Assembly: GCA_001179505.1 (NCBI GenBank)
Contig: CDMY01000929.1
Span: 175,842-239,841, forward strand
DNA length: 64,000 nucleotides
Source: Vitrella brassicaformis
Lineage: Eukaryota > Sar > Vitrellaceae
Direction: 5' to 3'
Shown: positions 49,501-62,588 of the stretch, one piece after another
How the letters are laid out: each line of letters starts with the position of its first letter
Position numbering within the stretch: position 1 is the first letter of the stretch
Translations under genes and position numbers: made by a program
The notes under the pieces: model-generated
Database searches by the model: none
Seen by the model: the letters and a program-made list of their open reading frames with translations, nothing else
Told to the model about the DNA's origin: nothing

Positions 49501-49762
49501 GACGTCAAATCAGAATCCGCGGTGTGCTAGTCGCCTTTGTTTTAGTGTTTCGAGGCTGTTTCGTCGCCTCATCTGAAGCATTTCACGGAAGAAGAACCAT
49601 TTCACGCAATGTCCTAGGCCCTCGACCGGAAGCGAGGGCAGGGCTGTCTATTCTCTCCCCGTTAGCTTTATCGTAGTGCTGAAACGCAGCAGCAGCTCGA
49701 CGGAGATACGCAGATCTAAGCGCTGCTGAGGATATCGCTTCACACAGCGTCGACATAGCAGC
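49501..49762. promoter_or_regulatory. divergent promoter interval, TBP / Ran
   Basis: 262 bp separate the start codons of two essential housekeeping genes. The recurrent motif appears only in weakened form (CAGCTCGAC near 49695). No canonical TATA box is evident. Confidence 0.5.
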
Positions 49763-51200
<1,438 letters not shown>

Positions 51201-52280
51201 ATGCTGACGGTGGATGGATGGCCATGCATCGTCATCGCTTCCCTAGTCACTGCCTGACTGACCGGCTTTCGCCTGCCCCCCCTCTCTACTCACATAACCT
51301 ACCTACCTACTTACCTACACGTGTGTGTCTGTCTGTGTGCCGTCCCACCACCCACCCCCTCCCCCAGCACCCACCGACCAACTGCCCATCCATCCATCCA
51401 TCCATCCGCTTACATGCCCACACCATCCGGCCGCCCGTCCCTATTCTACGTGTATGCATTCCGTGGGTGGTGATCGATCACGAGATGGTGGGCCACTGTG
51501 CAGTGTGTGACGTTTTAAGCTGTGGGTGGAGTGGAAAAGTGGAGTGGACTGACCGGCCGACGGACCTACCTGCCTACGGGGTGGGGGATGCGATGCGATG
51601 CACAGGCGGACACACGTCTGGCTGTCTGTCTGTCTGTCTGGCTGTCTTGATTTCTGCCTGCCGTTCTTTTTGGCCTGCCTGGCCTGCACGTCTGTGTTTT
51701 TGCACCCATACCCATCCACGGGCCGGGCCGCCTGGGCCGGGCGTGTGTGCGTGTACGGTGGGTGTGGTATGCATACAGCGTGTTTCACCATAGATTGCAA
51801 TGACTGACAGTGCAGTGGCAGTATGATGATTGACGGATGGCTGGCCGGAACAGACACACAGGATGGAGGGATGGGAGGGATGGGACTGCTAGCTAGGGGT
51901 GGGGGCGAGTGTGTGAGCAGACTGTCTGTGTATGCCTTTGTACCTGCCTGCCTGCATGGATGCGTGGATGCCATGACTATCTTGGTTCGTGTAAAGCTCT
52001 ATCTTTACTCACGCATCGCGTGCTCTCTTCCATTGACTGCATCAACCAACGTGACGACACGTCAAAAAGACCAACCAGACCAGCCCCCACTCCCACACCC
52101 CTCCCCAAAGGCACACACGCACGCAAAGCCCACTCACTGAACACAGGCAGACACCCGCACCGCATCCCCCTTTCTGCTTGCACTGCACAGTGTCTTCATT
52201 CAGGAAGTGTATGCTGCACGAATGTCTCTGCCCCGGCCCCTCCCGCATGTCCCTCCCTCCCTCCCCGTTGCTGGAAGCAT
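51201..52280. other. convergent intergenic region, no gene seen
   Basis: 1.1 kb with CATC, CTAC, GTCT and CCTG microsatellites. No exon or RNA gene is supported. Confidence 0.4.
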
Positions 52281-54925
52281 TTATTGTCTGCCTTTGTCCA
52301 GCATTTCTTCCTTGAGTTTTCGTGTGAGTTCTTGTCGTCTAAGCATCTCTTCGAAGCCCAGCAGCTCCTCGTCCTTCTCATCCTTCTTGTCGCTGTCTGC
52401 CGCCATCTTGAGCAAACTCTCCTGCACCGACTGCAGCTTGGCATCCACGCTCTTGTCTCCCGACTCAGGGCGCTGTGGGGTCTTGCGCTGCTGGTACAGC
52501 ACCAGCTGCTTCTCGCGCTCCTCCTTCTTCTTCGCCAGCAACACATCACGTTGTCTACAAAAAACAGCGCAGAGGTAATAAGTACTGGGTGTCTGTCTCC
52601 TTTTCTTGTGGCTTCTCCCGCTCTCAACACCCACTTACCTTCTGAGGTGCTCCATCCTCTGTGCGAGTTCCTCAGCTGTCGGCTCCTTCCTGTCGCCCGC
52701 GTCACGTCTCGCGTTGAGCCCCAGGGAGGCGAACAGGTCCTTCGGCGCACCCGACGGCTCGCTGCGGTCTACCCCCAAATGCCCGTCGATGTGACTGCAG
52801 TGCAGAAAGAGAAAACCTGTGCACAGAAAAAAGGACTCAGCTCGTCCACGTACCTCTGCATAGCCTCATGAGCTCGCTGACGTCGCTGGTAAGCCTCTTT
52901 AGAACAAAGGATAAGGAGAGGAGAGAGAGACACGGAAAATGATAGACATTGGTCGGTCGATCGATGCCTCTTTCCTTACCTCCTTGCAACATGGCGATTT
53001 CATGTGGCGTCAGCTTCGGCAACACAATCCCCTCCATCCCATGACCCCCAGCCCCCTTCAAAGGCGGCAGCGACGGCTCAGCAGCGCTCGACGACAACGG
53101 CTCATCGGGCGCAGATGAGGGCGTCAGCGGACGGGGGCTCTTCTTGCGCTTTTCTTTCTGCAATCAACCAGAATCATAAATATATAACGATGTCGACAGA
53201 CACGCAGGAGCCCAACCCACCCACTTTTGTCTTTGGTGGCTTGAGCTCATTGTCCTCTCCCAGAGGCACGGGAGGGAAGGAGGCGTCGACAAATGTGTCG
53301 GGCACCGCGGCTCGTGCAGAGACAGCAGCAGCAGCGGCAGCGGCAGCGGCAGCAGGAGGAGGAGAGGCAGGTGCATCGCCGGCCTCCTCCTGCTGCTGTT
53401 GCTGTGCCGCTTTGCGCTCCTCTCTCAGTATTCTCTCCTCCTGACAGACAAGAGAAAGTTGTATGTTCGTTCCGCTATGTATCTTCATGTCTCGCTATGT
53501 GTGACCTCGTCTCTGATGGATTCCTCCAGTGCCCGCTGCAATTCGTCATCCTCATCGTCGTCATCATCGTACTCACCAGAGTCGTCGTCTGGAATAGCCA
53601 GCAAACACAGGCGGAAGAGAGGGAGGGTGGAGATGGAGGAGCTCCCTTGTGTGTGTTGGTCAGCTTCTCACGGTGGTCCTTCTCGTACAGCTCGCGCGAA
53701 AGCCTCAGTGCCTCCTGCAGTTCTCTCTCCTCGTCCTCCTACACAACATGGGTACGTACGTATGTGTGTATGTGTGTCTGGATATGTCCTCAACTAGCTG
53801 GCTTACATAGTAGTGCCATTCGTCCTCGACGGCCTCGCCCTTGACATCCTCTCCTTTCCCCTTCCCAGGCTTCTCAGGGGCATCGGAGGGCCCCGGAGTA
53901 TCGTAGCCCTCACCCAACGCATACTCACGGCGCAACATGCTACACGCAAGTCAGCAGCGAGAACGTGATGCATGTTCAGTGGATGCGGGCTGTGTGTCTC
54001 CCTCACTCGAGTGCCTGGCACTCCAGCTCCATGTTACGGCGAACCATCATGGCCTTGAAACCTGAATGAGCCCAGACCAGACAACACGAGGCCCCGGCTC
54101 CTGTCTGTGTCTCATCGCCTGTTGGCCGGCTTACACAGGAAGTCATCAATGGACAGCAGCTGCTCGACCAGCAGCTGATGCAGCCTGTAGTGGCGATAGT
54201 TGCGAATCAGCTCGGGATTGTCATCGGGCGACGGAGGGGCCAGCGGTGCGGACCTCCGCTGTGTGAACTCGGCGTGGGCGGCCATCATCTTGGCGCACAC
54301 CTTCTCAAACTGCTCGGCTGTGATGCCAACCTCGCCTGCAAGAGACACACCCACACGTGGGGCTCACACACGCATGTGTGTATGCAGGCCACAAGAAGAG
54401 ATGACAGACAGTACCCATGAGATGGTTGGTCAGCAGCGTGTCCACCAGGTTCTGAAAGTCCTGTAGCAAGAAAAACGCAATGACGTTCATACAGCGTCCT
54501 TCCCCTGCTGTTTCCCTCTGACGCACCTGGTGGCACTGCGTGTAAGTGAATTTGTTCTCCTCCTCATTGTCAAAAATGATGCATTGCTGAACACACGCAA
54601 CATCAGTCCAGCCATCGACTGCATACAGGCCCCAAGTGACCCTCCTGACCTCATCGATGAAGTTCTGCAGCGGGATGATCCACTCGGGGGACTTCAAAAA
54701 CTCGACGATGTAATCAGCGACCCAGTCCAGCTCCTCCGCCTCTCCACCCTTCTCCTGGCCTCGTCTTGGATGCCGGGGAGGCGCCGCGGATGCCGGCACG
54801 AGGTGTCCGGGAGCAGGGTGTCTTGGACCGGTGCTCTGGGGTGGAGGAGGTGCTGACGGTGCATTGTCTGAAGTTGGAGTGGCGGCACGGTTGCCGCCAC
54901 GGCCTCGGAAGAAGTTGAATCGCAT
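52281..54925 (-). CDS. CFAP36: CFAP36-like (BART-domain) ciliary protein with two UIM-like motifs
   Basis: ATG 54925. A Pro-rich leader precedes a BART-like (ARL-binding) domain over about five exons: DWVADYIVEFLKSPEWIIPL, CIIFDNEEENKFTYTQCHQ, FQNLVDTLLTNHLMG and VGITAEQFEKVCAKMMAAHA. This order matches CFAP36/CCDC104, which binds ARL3-type GTPases at the ciliary base. Downstream, two segments look like ubiquitin-interacting motifs: EDEERELQEALRLSRELYEK and DDELQRALEESIRDE, each an acidic patch followed by LxxALxxS. Then come Ala/Pro-rich disorder, HEIAMLQG, and coiled coil (LLAKKKEEREKQLVLYQQ) to the stop at 52281-52283. The ATG lies only 98 bp from the divergent start of a second ciliary gene. 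Confidence 0.85.
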
Positions 54926-55023
54926 CTTCGCATGCGAGACTGGCCTTCCCCCACTTGCCCCACGCCACAGCTCGCGAGACTCGAGCTCTTCGAATGGAAG
55001 GCGCTTATCCCCTGACCCGCAAC
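54926..55023. promoter_or_regulatory. 98-bp bidirectional promoter between two ciliary genes
   Basis: The entire space between the CFAP36-like and CFAP97-like start codons. It contains AGCTCGCG (54969-54976) and GCATGCGAGAC (about 54930-54940). Both 5' UTRs must also fit here, so transcripts probably overlap or have very short leaders. Confidence 0.65.
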
Positions 55024-56760
55024 ATGGGTCGTCCTCACCAGAAGCAGAAACAAACCATGTGGCACGTAAGATGCCGCTCTCAGAAAGCCCCTTTTCATGA
55101 AACGACGGTTCATGTCATGGGTTCTTCCCGGATGTGTGTGCTCAGCTGTATCCGCCGAATCGCCTGTGTTACGAGTATCACGAGAAGGATCGGCAGCAGA
55201 AGCACATCGTGGCCCTCCTCAACGTGAGACCGCATCCCCTCGACAATGAAATAGAGGAGGAGAGAAGGAGGCCGCCCCACCTCTTCCCACCTCCCGTCAA
55301 AGTCTCGGTCAAGAAGCGGAGCGTGCGGGGGACGGGCAGCTCCGTCGGCGCCTCGCAGAGCACTGCATACGGCGAGGGCACACTGCTACTCGTCAAGCCC
55401 AAGTCCAAGTCGTTCAAGCGCGAGAACGCTCGCAATGCGGTCATCACGCTGGAGAACAAGATTCTGTTGGAGAAGATGCTGAGGATAGACTCCACACCGA
55501 GCCCCTACAGCCCAGAGGCCATCGTGTATCAAGACAGACACTTCAACGGGTGGGTGGGCAGAAAACTGTAATGATGCGTGGCTCGGCATGGTGCAGTCGG
55601 TGTTTGTCTGTGTCAACAGCACAAAGACCAAGTCGTTGAATTTCGACTCGCGCAAGAAGGAGCTGGATCGCATCACCTTCGAAAACAGAGTTAGTGGACC
55701 ACGGGGAAATAAAAAAGGGAATACACCACTGGACGCGCCCATTCTCGTGTCGTCAGAGGCTCCTTGAGCGGCTAGGGGATGTAAAGCCCTCAGTGAAGCC
55801 CCAACAGTGGGAAAAGGAGAGGCAGCATACCGAGTACATCGCAAAAAACATCCTCAAGAACTCCATCAGGGGCAAACCGCCTAGAGGGCTCAAGTAAGAC
55901 ACAAGATAAGCAGGAGAAACCGACGGAGATGGGCTGTCTCCCATTTCTACAGTCCTCCCCCAGCACGGCAACAGCAGCTTGCCATTGTGCCCCTTTCGGT
56001 CAGCGACCGTGGTCCTCGCGGGTCACCAGGTCAATCGTTGCCGGCCATCGGCCCCTATTCGGAAGGCGGCGATCCCAGTGCACAACCATCGGCCACCTAT
56101 CGGAGTGTCTCAAACCACACGAGCGTGAGAGGCTCAGGCGCTGCCCCCGTCTACTCCTCTCCGAAGCCCGTGAAGCAGGACTACGGCAGATCGCCCTCCA
56201 AGGAGAGAAGGCCTTCCTCCGCTGCGGAGCTGCCCCTCCCCCTTCCTCTACCCTACATACTGCCCGGAGACACGCAGAAATCGGCCGAGGGTAAGAAGAA
56301 GAGGAGACCGTCAAAGGAAGAGAAGAAAAAAGAGCAAGAGAAGGCAGAGGACAAAGAGACTGACGACACCGTCCAGGCACCTGAGCCTGCTGCAGAGGCT
56401 CAAGCTGAGGGTGTTGCAGAGGCTGAAGAGAAGCCACCTATCGATGAGATGCCTCAAGACGAGACCAGCACCGCGTTGGTTCCCGCAGAAGCTGTGCCAG
56501 AAGATAGTGACCGTCAGGAAACAGTGGAAGCACCGGCAGCAGAGGACGCGGGAGCTGCAGAGGTGGTTAAGGAGAGTCTGACCGAGCCGCCAGCGGCAGC
56601 ATCTGCTGACCACGCCGATGGGGAAATTGCTGACGAGACCGAGAAAGGGGAACAGGTTGGGGATGAGCAAGAGGTGAAGGAGATAGAAGACGCGGTTGCT
56701 GAGCCTGTCGAACCAGTTGAAGAGACACAGATGCAAGGGGGGCAGGTAGAAGAGGATTGA
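55024..56760 (+). CDS. CFAP97/Hemingway-family ciliary protein
   Basis: Exon 1 starts at ATG 55024 and ends MWH just before GTAAGA. Exon 2 (55145 to about 55550) gives LYPPNRLCYEYHEKDRQQ, then VITLENKILLEKMLRIDSTP. The next exon has TKTKSLNFDSRKKELDRITF and ENR, followed by RLLERLGDVKPSVKPQQWEK. The pattern 'N..LL.K...I ... SLN...R..EL.RI..EN..LL.RL' is the CFAP97 (KIAA1430/Hemingway) domain, tied to motile cilia in animals. The last exon (55953-56760) encodes a Ser/Pro then Glu/Ala-rich disordered tail ending QGGQVEED, TGA 56758-56760. A near start upstream of the intron is short but phases agree. It is co-oriented outward with the CFAP36-like gene. Confidence 0.75.
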
Positions 56761-57020
56761 TATTTCTTTGCGTGCATTCGTGCGTGTGTGTGACTGCGCT
56801 GCAAGGACTTTGCTGATCGAGCCAGCCCGTCCAGAAATCATGGATGAAGACATTGATTGCATTGCTTTCACTCATAGTGTGCTTCAATGAGTTGGAATAT
56901 CAGCATGTACTGGGTCTCTAAGCCCTAGGAATTGACAACACGCGTCACGCACAGCTGGCCAACATTGTGTATACATAAACTGCGATTGACTACACTGCAG
57001 GACATGGATCCCCATCCGTC
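56761..57020. other. short convergent 3' spacer
   Basis: 260 bp between the stops of two converging genes, the shortest convergent gap here. No feature seen. Confidence 0.4.
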
Positions 57021-60000
57021 TCACCCTTTTGTAACTCTCTCGGCTGCAATCGGAAAGACAATGCCGAAGAAGGGGATTTGGCTCATGAGTTGTCTCCTTA
57101 CCTATGGATGAGACAAACCCCCGCAGCACTCTTGCCATCTTCGGATCCTGTAGGCACAAAACGCCGGACATAAACGTCCTGAGCCGGGATGGACTACTGC
57201 TTCTATTTGACCAGTGAGCTGAGTTTATCGATGATTGGTGCTAACATATCCACGGCTTGCAGAGGGTCGACAGACACCTAAACACCAAAGAAGGGCAATG
57301 TACCCGTGTTGCAGTCGTCTGTCCGCAGGCTGTATCACCTTGTCTTGAATGAGCGCCAACACGTTCTGCGTTGACGGTGTGCGACTGCGGAAGTACTGCG
57401 TTAACGCTAAGATACACACAAACAAAAGAGAGCAACCATAGCGTGGCCTTGACTTATGCCAACGGTCTCGAGCTTACCATCAGCTTGTGTCTCGGTGTCA
57501 GCTGCTCGACTGCTCCGCGCCCCCCCGTTCTCAACAATGAATCGCCGCACAACGTCCTCACCCTTGTGGGCTTGTGTGGCTCCATCGGAAAGGTACCCCA
57601 GGTACAAATTGCCGTTCGACGGAGACGCGCGATCGACGCTGACGCCGTACGCTGGGGCCGCTTTTGTCCTGTCATCGCTTGCAAAGGGGCTCTTTGACGG
57701 AAGAGCCTCCAGAATGCTCATACTGACATGCAGCCGGAAAGAAAAGGAGAGGGGAGTTTGTGTTTCTGTGTCTTTCTGTGCTAACGCCTGAGCCGCCTTT
57801 CCCTCGTCTCCATTAATGTGTTGCGGGGGGACTCCGTTGACGGAGTCCTCCATCTGCTGCGCCATCATCGACAGCTTGCCAAACGTCTCTTCGTCCAGAG
57901 ATCTGGAGACGCAAAGAGAATGGCGAAGAGTACTTGGATGTGTGACAACTGTGTACCTGAGGCGGTCTAAGATCGGCCGCAATTTGATAAGTTTGTCCTC
58001 CGTGTCCTCACTAGGTAAAAGTTGAAGCAGCACAGCCATGCACAGGACAGAGATAATTGGTACAACACATTCTTTTTTGTCCTCCTCTTCTACCGTGCGG
58101 GAAGCTCTTTTGAGCGGTCTGCAGCAAGACATCGGCGGCCTGGCTCTTGGCATGGCGCAATTCGGTGGAGAGCTGCACATGACTGCCCGAAACACCGGCC
58201 AGGGCCTTTTGAATCGAATTGAATGCTGACATGTCCTGAACAGACAGACGAGACACGTGAAGAAAGCTGGCATTCCTTTCCTGCTTTGCCGACGAGGCTT
58301 GAGAGTTCTGTTAGAACTGGCGTCAGCTCTGCCATCAGGGAGGCGGTGTCCATAGGCTTTTCACTGCTCTCTTGCAAGAGGGATGGTCTGACACCCCGCG
58401 CGTCTTCTTTTCTCCCTTTCTTGGTCAGGACCGAAGCAAGGCCAGACTTGCCAAGCAGCCCCTGGACACACACAGGCAGCCGGAAGTACACAGCACAACT
58501 GTACGAGAACGGTTGGTGTACCTTGACGATCGAGTAGGCGGCCGGGTTGGCTGCCTTGAGTGCTGCCAGTGGGTCTGCCCCTCCATGTGCGCGATGGGAA
58601 TTGATTTGCAGCAAGAGATTGCCGAAGAAGGAGGCCCTTAGCAGGCGCTTCACGGTGGCATATAGACCTGAGAACAAAAAGGGGATAAAGGCGCTGGATA
58701 AGTTGGTGTGGTTTGGTCGCGACGACGTGCCTTCGACGGTGGACGGCGGCTCCTGGTGTGAGAGGCGAATGGCCATCGATCGCTGAAGAAAGGAGCGGGC
58801 CTGACACACACCGACGCATTGGAGAGAGGCGAATGCCCAGAGCGAACGGCTGTACCTTTCCGCTTGGATTTTTCTGATGTGCCCACATGTTGGCCAGCAG
58901 TTTTGCGACGAGGGCATATGCCGCAGGGTCCGTGCGCTGCAACAAAGCGGGGCCAGATCATGAGAACGGCATCAGGTGCAATTGCCTTGCCTTCAGCGGT
59001 GCAAGCTCCTCCAGATTCGGGACGTTCACCGATGAAATATTCGCGCCCATCTACAGTGAGACGCATCGAAGACATGAGATGGCAACACGTAGTGGCAGTA
59101 CCGATGGCGCCCCTGACCTGCAGGAGAATATTAGGCCGGTGCCTGGATAAGTTGAGACCCAGTTGAGACTTCATCAGCAGCGCCTAAATTAACATGTCAG
59201 CTTGATATTCCCAAGACGTGTCTCTGTGCGTGTGTGTGGGCGTACTTTGACTATGGCATAGGCAGCAGGATTAGCCTGCTGCAAAGGGGCGAGGGGATCC
59301 GTCGGGTCAATGACGACACTGCAGAAGGCGGCAGGAACTGTTACGTGTCAGCAACTGTGTGCACGTCTGCTTCTACCCTTTTCGTTGTAAAAATGCCGGA
59401 GGGCTGAGGAGCTTGCCCAGTGCGCTGTTCCGCAGGATTCTTTCAACCAATGCGTACGCCTGAGGGTCGTGGGCCTTGAGAGGCGACAATGGGTCGGCCG
59501 TCACTGGAAGATGGAAGCAGCGACTTAAATGAGGGTGAAATGCCCGTATTTTTGTTCGCCTTACACTGCAAGAGGCTCTGATACTTGATCCTATCGGCTG
59601 ACATCCAGAAGAAAACGACGAAGGAAGTCATCCTGCGAGGCGCTGATCACATTTGTGTGTACCATAGATAGTTGCCACGTGGGATTTGGAGCTTTTTAAT
59701 GCGGCAATGAGGGCGTCGAAGGCTTTCGGGTCCACCAAGCGGATGGCTGCCATCGGATCGTCCGTGACTGCAAAGGCAGAAGGGACATCCAGCACACGTA
59801 ACCGGGAAGCCGACGTGTGTTACTTTGCAGGAACGACAGATCATCGTGTTCGACGCCGTGCCTCTTTGCAATGGGGTCGAATCCCATCTCCTGCTTCAGC
59901 AGAAGGGAGTGAACGATAGAGTAGGCGGACGGGTTCTCCTGAGGACCCGCGAACAAACAAGATACCATTGAATGCAGTAAAAGACACACTTGCACTCACC

Positions 60001-60400
60001 CGCCTCAGCTCGGCAAGAGGGTCGCCTGTGGCTTCATCGTGGTCGGCCTCTTGGATGAAAGCGGTCTCGATCTGGCCTTTGCGTTCGTGGCTGTCATTGT
60101 AGAGGAGCCCCAGATCAGACTTCGCGAGCAGCGCCTTGACGAGCTGGTATGCCGCAGGATTCGCCTGACACAATGAAAGCAGCAAAAAGTAAGGCCAATG
60201 TTGTGTGTTCGGCTGAGATCTACTTTTCTGAGAGGCTCAACAGGGTCCGCTGACGCCTCTGTTGCACCGCAGAGATGACACCAACAACCTACAACAACCA
60301 CGCCAAACAGGCGTGCAGTGGCAAAAGATCTGCAAGATCTGCAGGGGAGTGCAAGTTTCTCTTCCTGCAGCCGTACCAGGCCAACAAAACGCATCGTCAT
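57021..60400 (-). CDS. unrecognised protein with seven 'DPLxxLxxANPAAYxLVKxLL' repeats
   Basis: About twenty exons. The start is ATG 60400 (or 60394), giving a basic, possibly organelle-targeting N-terminus (LPCRSCRSFATARLFG). Repeats in order: DPVEPLRK|ANPAAYQLVKAL, DPLAELRR|ENPSAYSIVHSL, DPMAAIRLVDPKAFDALIAA, DPLSPLKAHDPQAYALVERI, DPLAPLQQANPAAYAIVK, a weaker LEELAPLK|RTDPAAYALVAK and DPLAALKAANPAAYSIVK. Bars mark phase-0 introns. The end is more divergent helices (DMSAFNSIQKALAGVSGSH, LDEETFGKLSMMAQQMEDS) and stops at 57021-57023. The intron after LEELAPLK appears to use a GC donor. Two junctions (near 59640 and 58080) do not resolve. The spacing suggests an alpha-helical solenoid; function unknown. 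Confidence 0.65.
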
Positions 60401-60513
60401 CTGGCCAGTCCTCGCCTAACGGTCAGCCCGGCCAGCCGTTGAACACCTTTTGAACCGATTGCTAAACTCCGACGAGGCCATGAAATAGCACCCACCCACG
60501 CACAAGTGGTGCA
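60401..60513. promoter_or_regulatory. 113-bp divergent promoter interval
   Basis: Separates the NPAAY-repeat gene and the AP2 gene. It lacks a clear AGCTCGCA motif, an exception among the divergent intervals. Confidence 0.45.
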
Positions 60514-61926
60514 ATGCAGGGATGCCTCAGCGCCATCTCGACAGACGTGAGTGCCCCTTCATCTCGAGAAGGCTCGTCGTCCTCCCTGCCTCCCCTCGCG
60601 TCGCCCGTTCCTCCCCTCTCACTTGCGCGATTCCATGAGGACAACAAGCTGCCGCCGCCGTGGCCGTCAGTAGACCCACCGGCTGAATATCTGTCGCAGC
60701 TGTCGAGGGCTCTCAAAAGCCTGAGAGAGGGACAGCGAAAGGAGATCACCAAGCGCAGGCAGTCATCCCAGCTCGTGCCGACACTCCCGCCGTGCCATCC
60801 AGACCCCTCTCGGGGCACCGTCCCGACCCTTCCACCACCGTCTGCCATTCTGCCCCTGCCGCCCCATCGGAGCACCAACTGCGCCAAGCCCACAAAGCGG
60901 CGAGAAGACAACGGCGGCAGCAGAGAGGCGATGGGGCGTCATGCAAAGGTGCCACGTCTTGATGCGCCCCAGAAGCAGCGTGCTGGCCCTTCCACTGGTC
61001 GTCCCGAGTCCCCATCGGTTTTCTACGACCAGTCGGTTCGTGCGTGGATCGTGCCTGCAGCGGAGAAGGGCGGTGGCGAGCGCGCGTTCAGTGTGGATGT
61101 GTACGGGTCGGACGCGCGGCGACTGGCGTGTATGGAGTTGCGAGAACAGCAGGACAAGAAGCGCGCGGAAGAGAGTGCTGTGGTGAGCCGTGACGATGAC
61201 GCTGCGCCGTCTGGCGAGGCGCAGGATGGGGTTGAAGGGGAGGGGAAGGAGAGTGCAGTGCCGACGATGCACACCAGCCGGAAGCATCGCTTGCCGCCTC
61301 AATTCATTAGTGGTATGGCACAAGATGACCAATTGGCTGGATGGACCTCCCACGGCTGTCTGTCTGTCTGCTTTGCCGTGTGACGTGACGCTACAGGTGT
61401 GCCTGGCGTGCTGTGGCATTCGAGACAAAGATACTGGTAGGCGTGACGCACATGGCCACATACGACACGTATGCCCTGGTGGTGACCTCGCTTGATGCGT
61501 GCTCTTCAGGTTCGCGCAGTGGCGTGAGGGCGGGAAACAGAAGGCCAAATTCTTCCCCACGTGGCGTTATGGCTTCGAAGGGGCCAAACAAGGTAAGCAG
61601 CAGCGAGACAACCGCTTCTCTGCTCACTGATGTGTGTGTGACATCCATCAGAGGCCGTCAAGTTTCGGCGAGCGATCGACCGGGCGAAGCTGCAGAAGCG
61701 CCTCAAGATTGCTGAGGGTGAGGAAGGCACGTCCACAATGGACCAGTCGCTGACGGAGATCGCCAACTCGATCGTGGCGTCCACCCCACCAGCATCGCCT
61801 GTGCACGATGGAAAGAGGGATGGGGGCGACAGTCGTGAGGAGACGGAGGCGGCACTGATGCTGGTGGAGCTGGTGAGGGACATGAGGAGGGAGAAGGCAG
61901 TATCGGGGGAGGGCAACAGTGGCTGA
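60514..61926 (+). CDS. AP2-domain transcription factor (ApiAP2 type)
   Basis: A first exon of about 267 codons from ATG 60514 is Ser/Pro-rich, then holds an AP2-like segment (VFYDQSVRAWIVPAAEKGGG and RAFSVDVYGSDARRLACMEL). A second AP2 domain spans three exons joined in phase: GVPGVLWHSRQRYW, FAQWREGGKQKAKFFPTWRY with GFEGAKQ, and EAVKFRRAIDRAKLQKRLKI. The pattern GVxGVxW...W.A.W...GK...F...YGFE.AK..A is the AP2 consensus: three strands and a helix that bind DNA. In apicomplexans and their relatives these are the main sequence-specific regulators. An acidic tail follows; TGA 61924-61926. The first domain is weaker and may be degenerate. Confidence 0.85.
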
Positions 61927-62588
61927 GGGATGAGAGTCAGCGTTTGGGTTGGTTGGTTGGGTGTACATATATCCATCATGATATGATGTATATATACGTG
62001 TGCACATGTCCACACGTGAGTGCATGTGATATGTGCGTACAGTACAGTACTGTCGTGTGTTACACATGAGGAGGAAATGTCTTGGTATCTCTGATATCTA
62101 TGTCTCTGTCTTGCGCCCTGGTTGCTGTCTGTCTGTCTGTCTGTCTGCACAAGAGGGAGGGATGTACACACCTGTGTCAGTCGATCAATGTATACACGTG
62201 TACAGTCCCATTTTCTGTGGTTTCTTTGCTGTCGCCCTATTTGACCGACCGGTGTGCACGTACACTCATTGCTCTCGGCGTGCTCATCTATTTCCTACAC
62301 ACAGAGGTGAGAGGAGGAATATTTTGATCGACAGATATTATACTACCGGTGCAAGGAATTTTAGGCTTCCCTTTTGTGAGCTGGTTTCATTCATTCATCA
62401 TCACGTGACAGCCCTTTTTGCCTCTGGCTGTGCGTCAGTGGACGGACGGACGGACAGGATGGGTGCGTGCGTGTGGCGAGAGATGCAGTACTTGCTGAGA
62501 GCCCAACGCAGCCAATGGACACAAGACATACATGAATCGGTCCAAATGCACACTGAGTCTGACAAAGGCGATGCATCACACAAGCACA
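61927..62588. other. convergent intergenic region, no gene seen
   Basis: Contains AT-rich ATATATAC stretches (about 61965-62000), a GTCTGTCTGTCT run and GTACAGTACAGTAC. No exon supported. Confidence 0.4.

Noticed and set aside
59640-59662. A 20-nt intron in the NPAAY gene that would repair the frame
   Set aside because: Same length objection. The junction is left unresolved instead.
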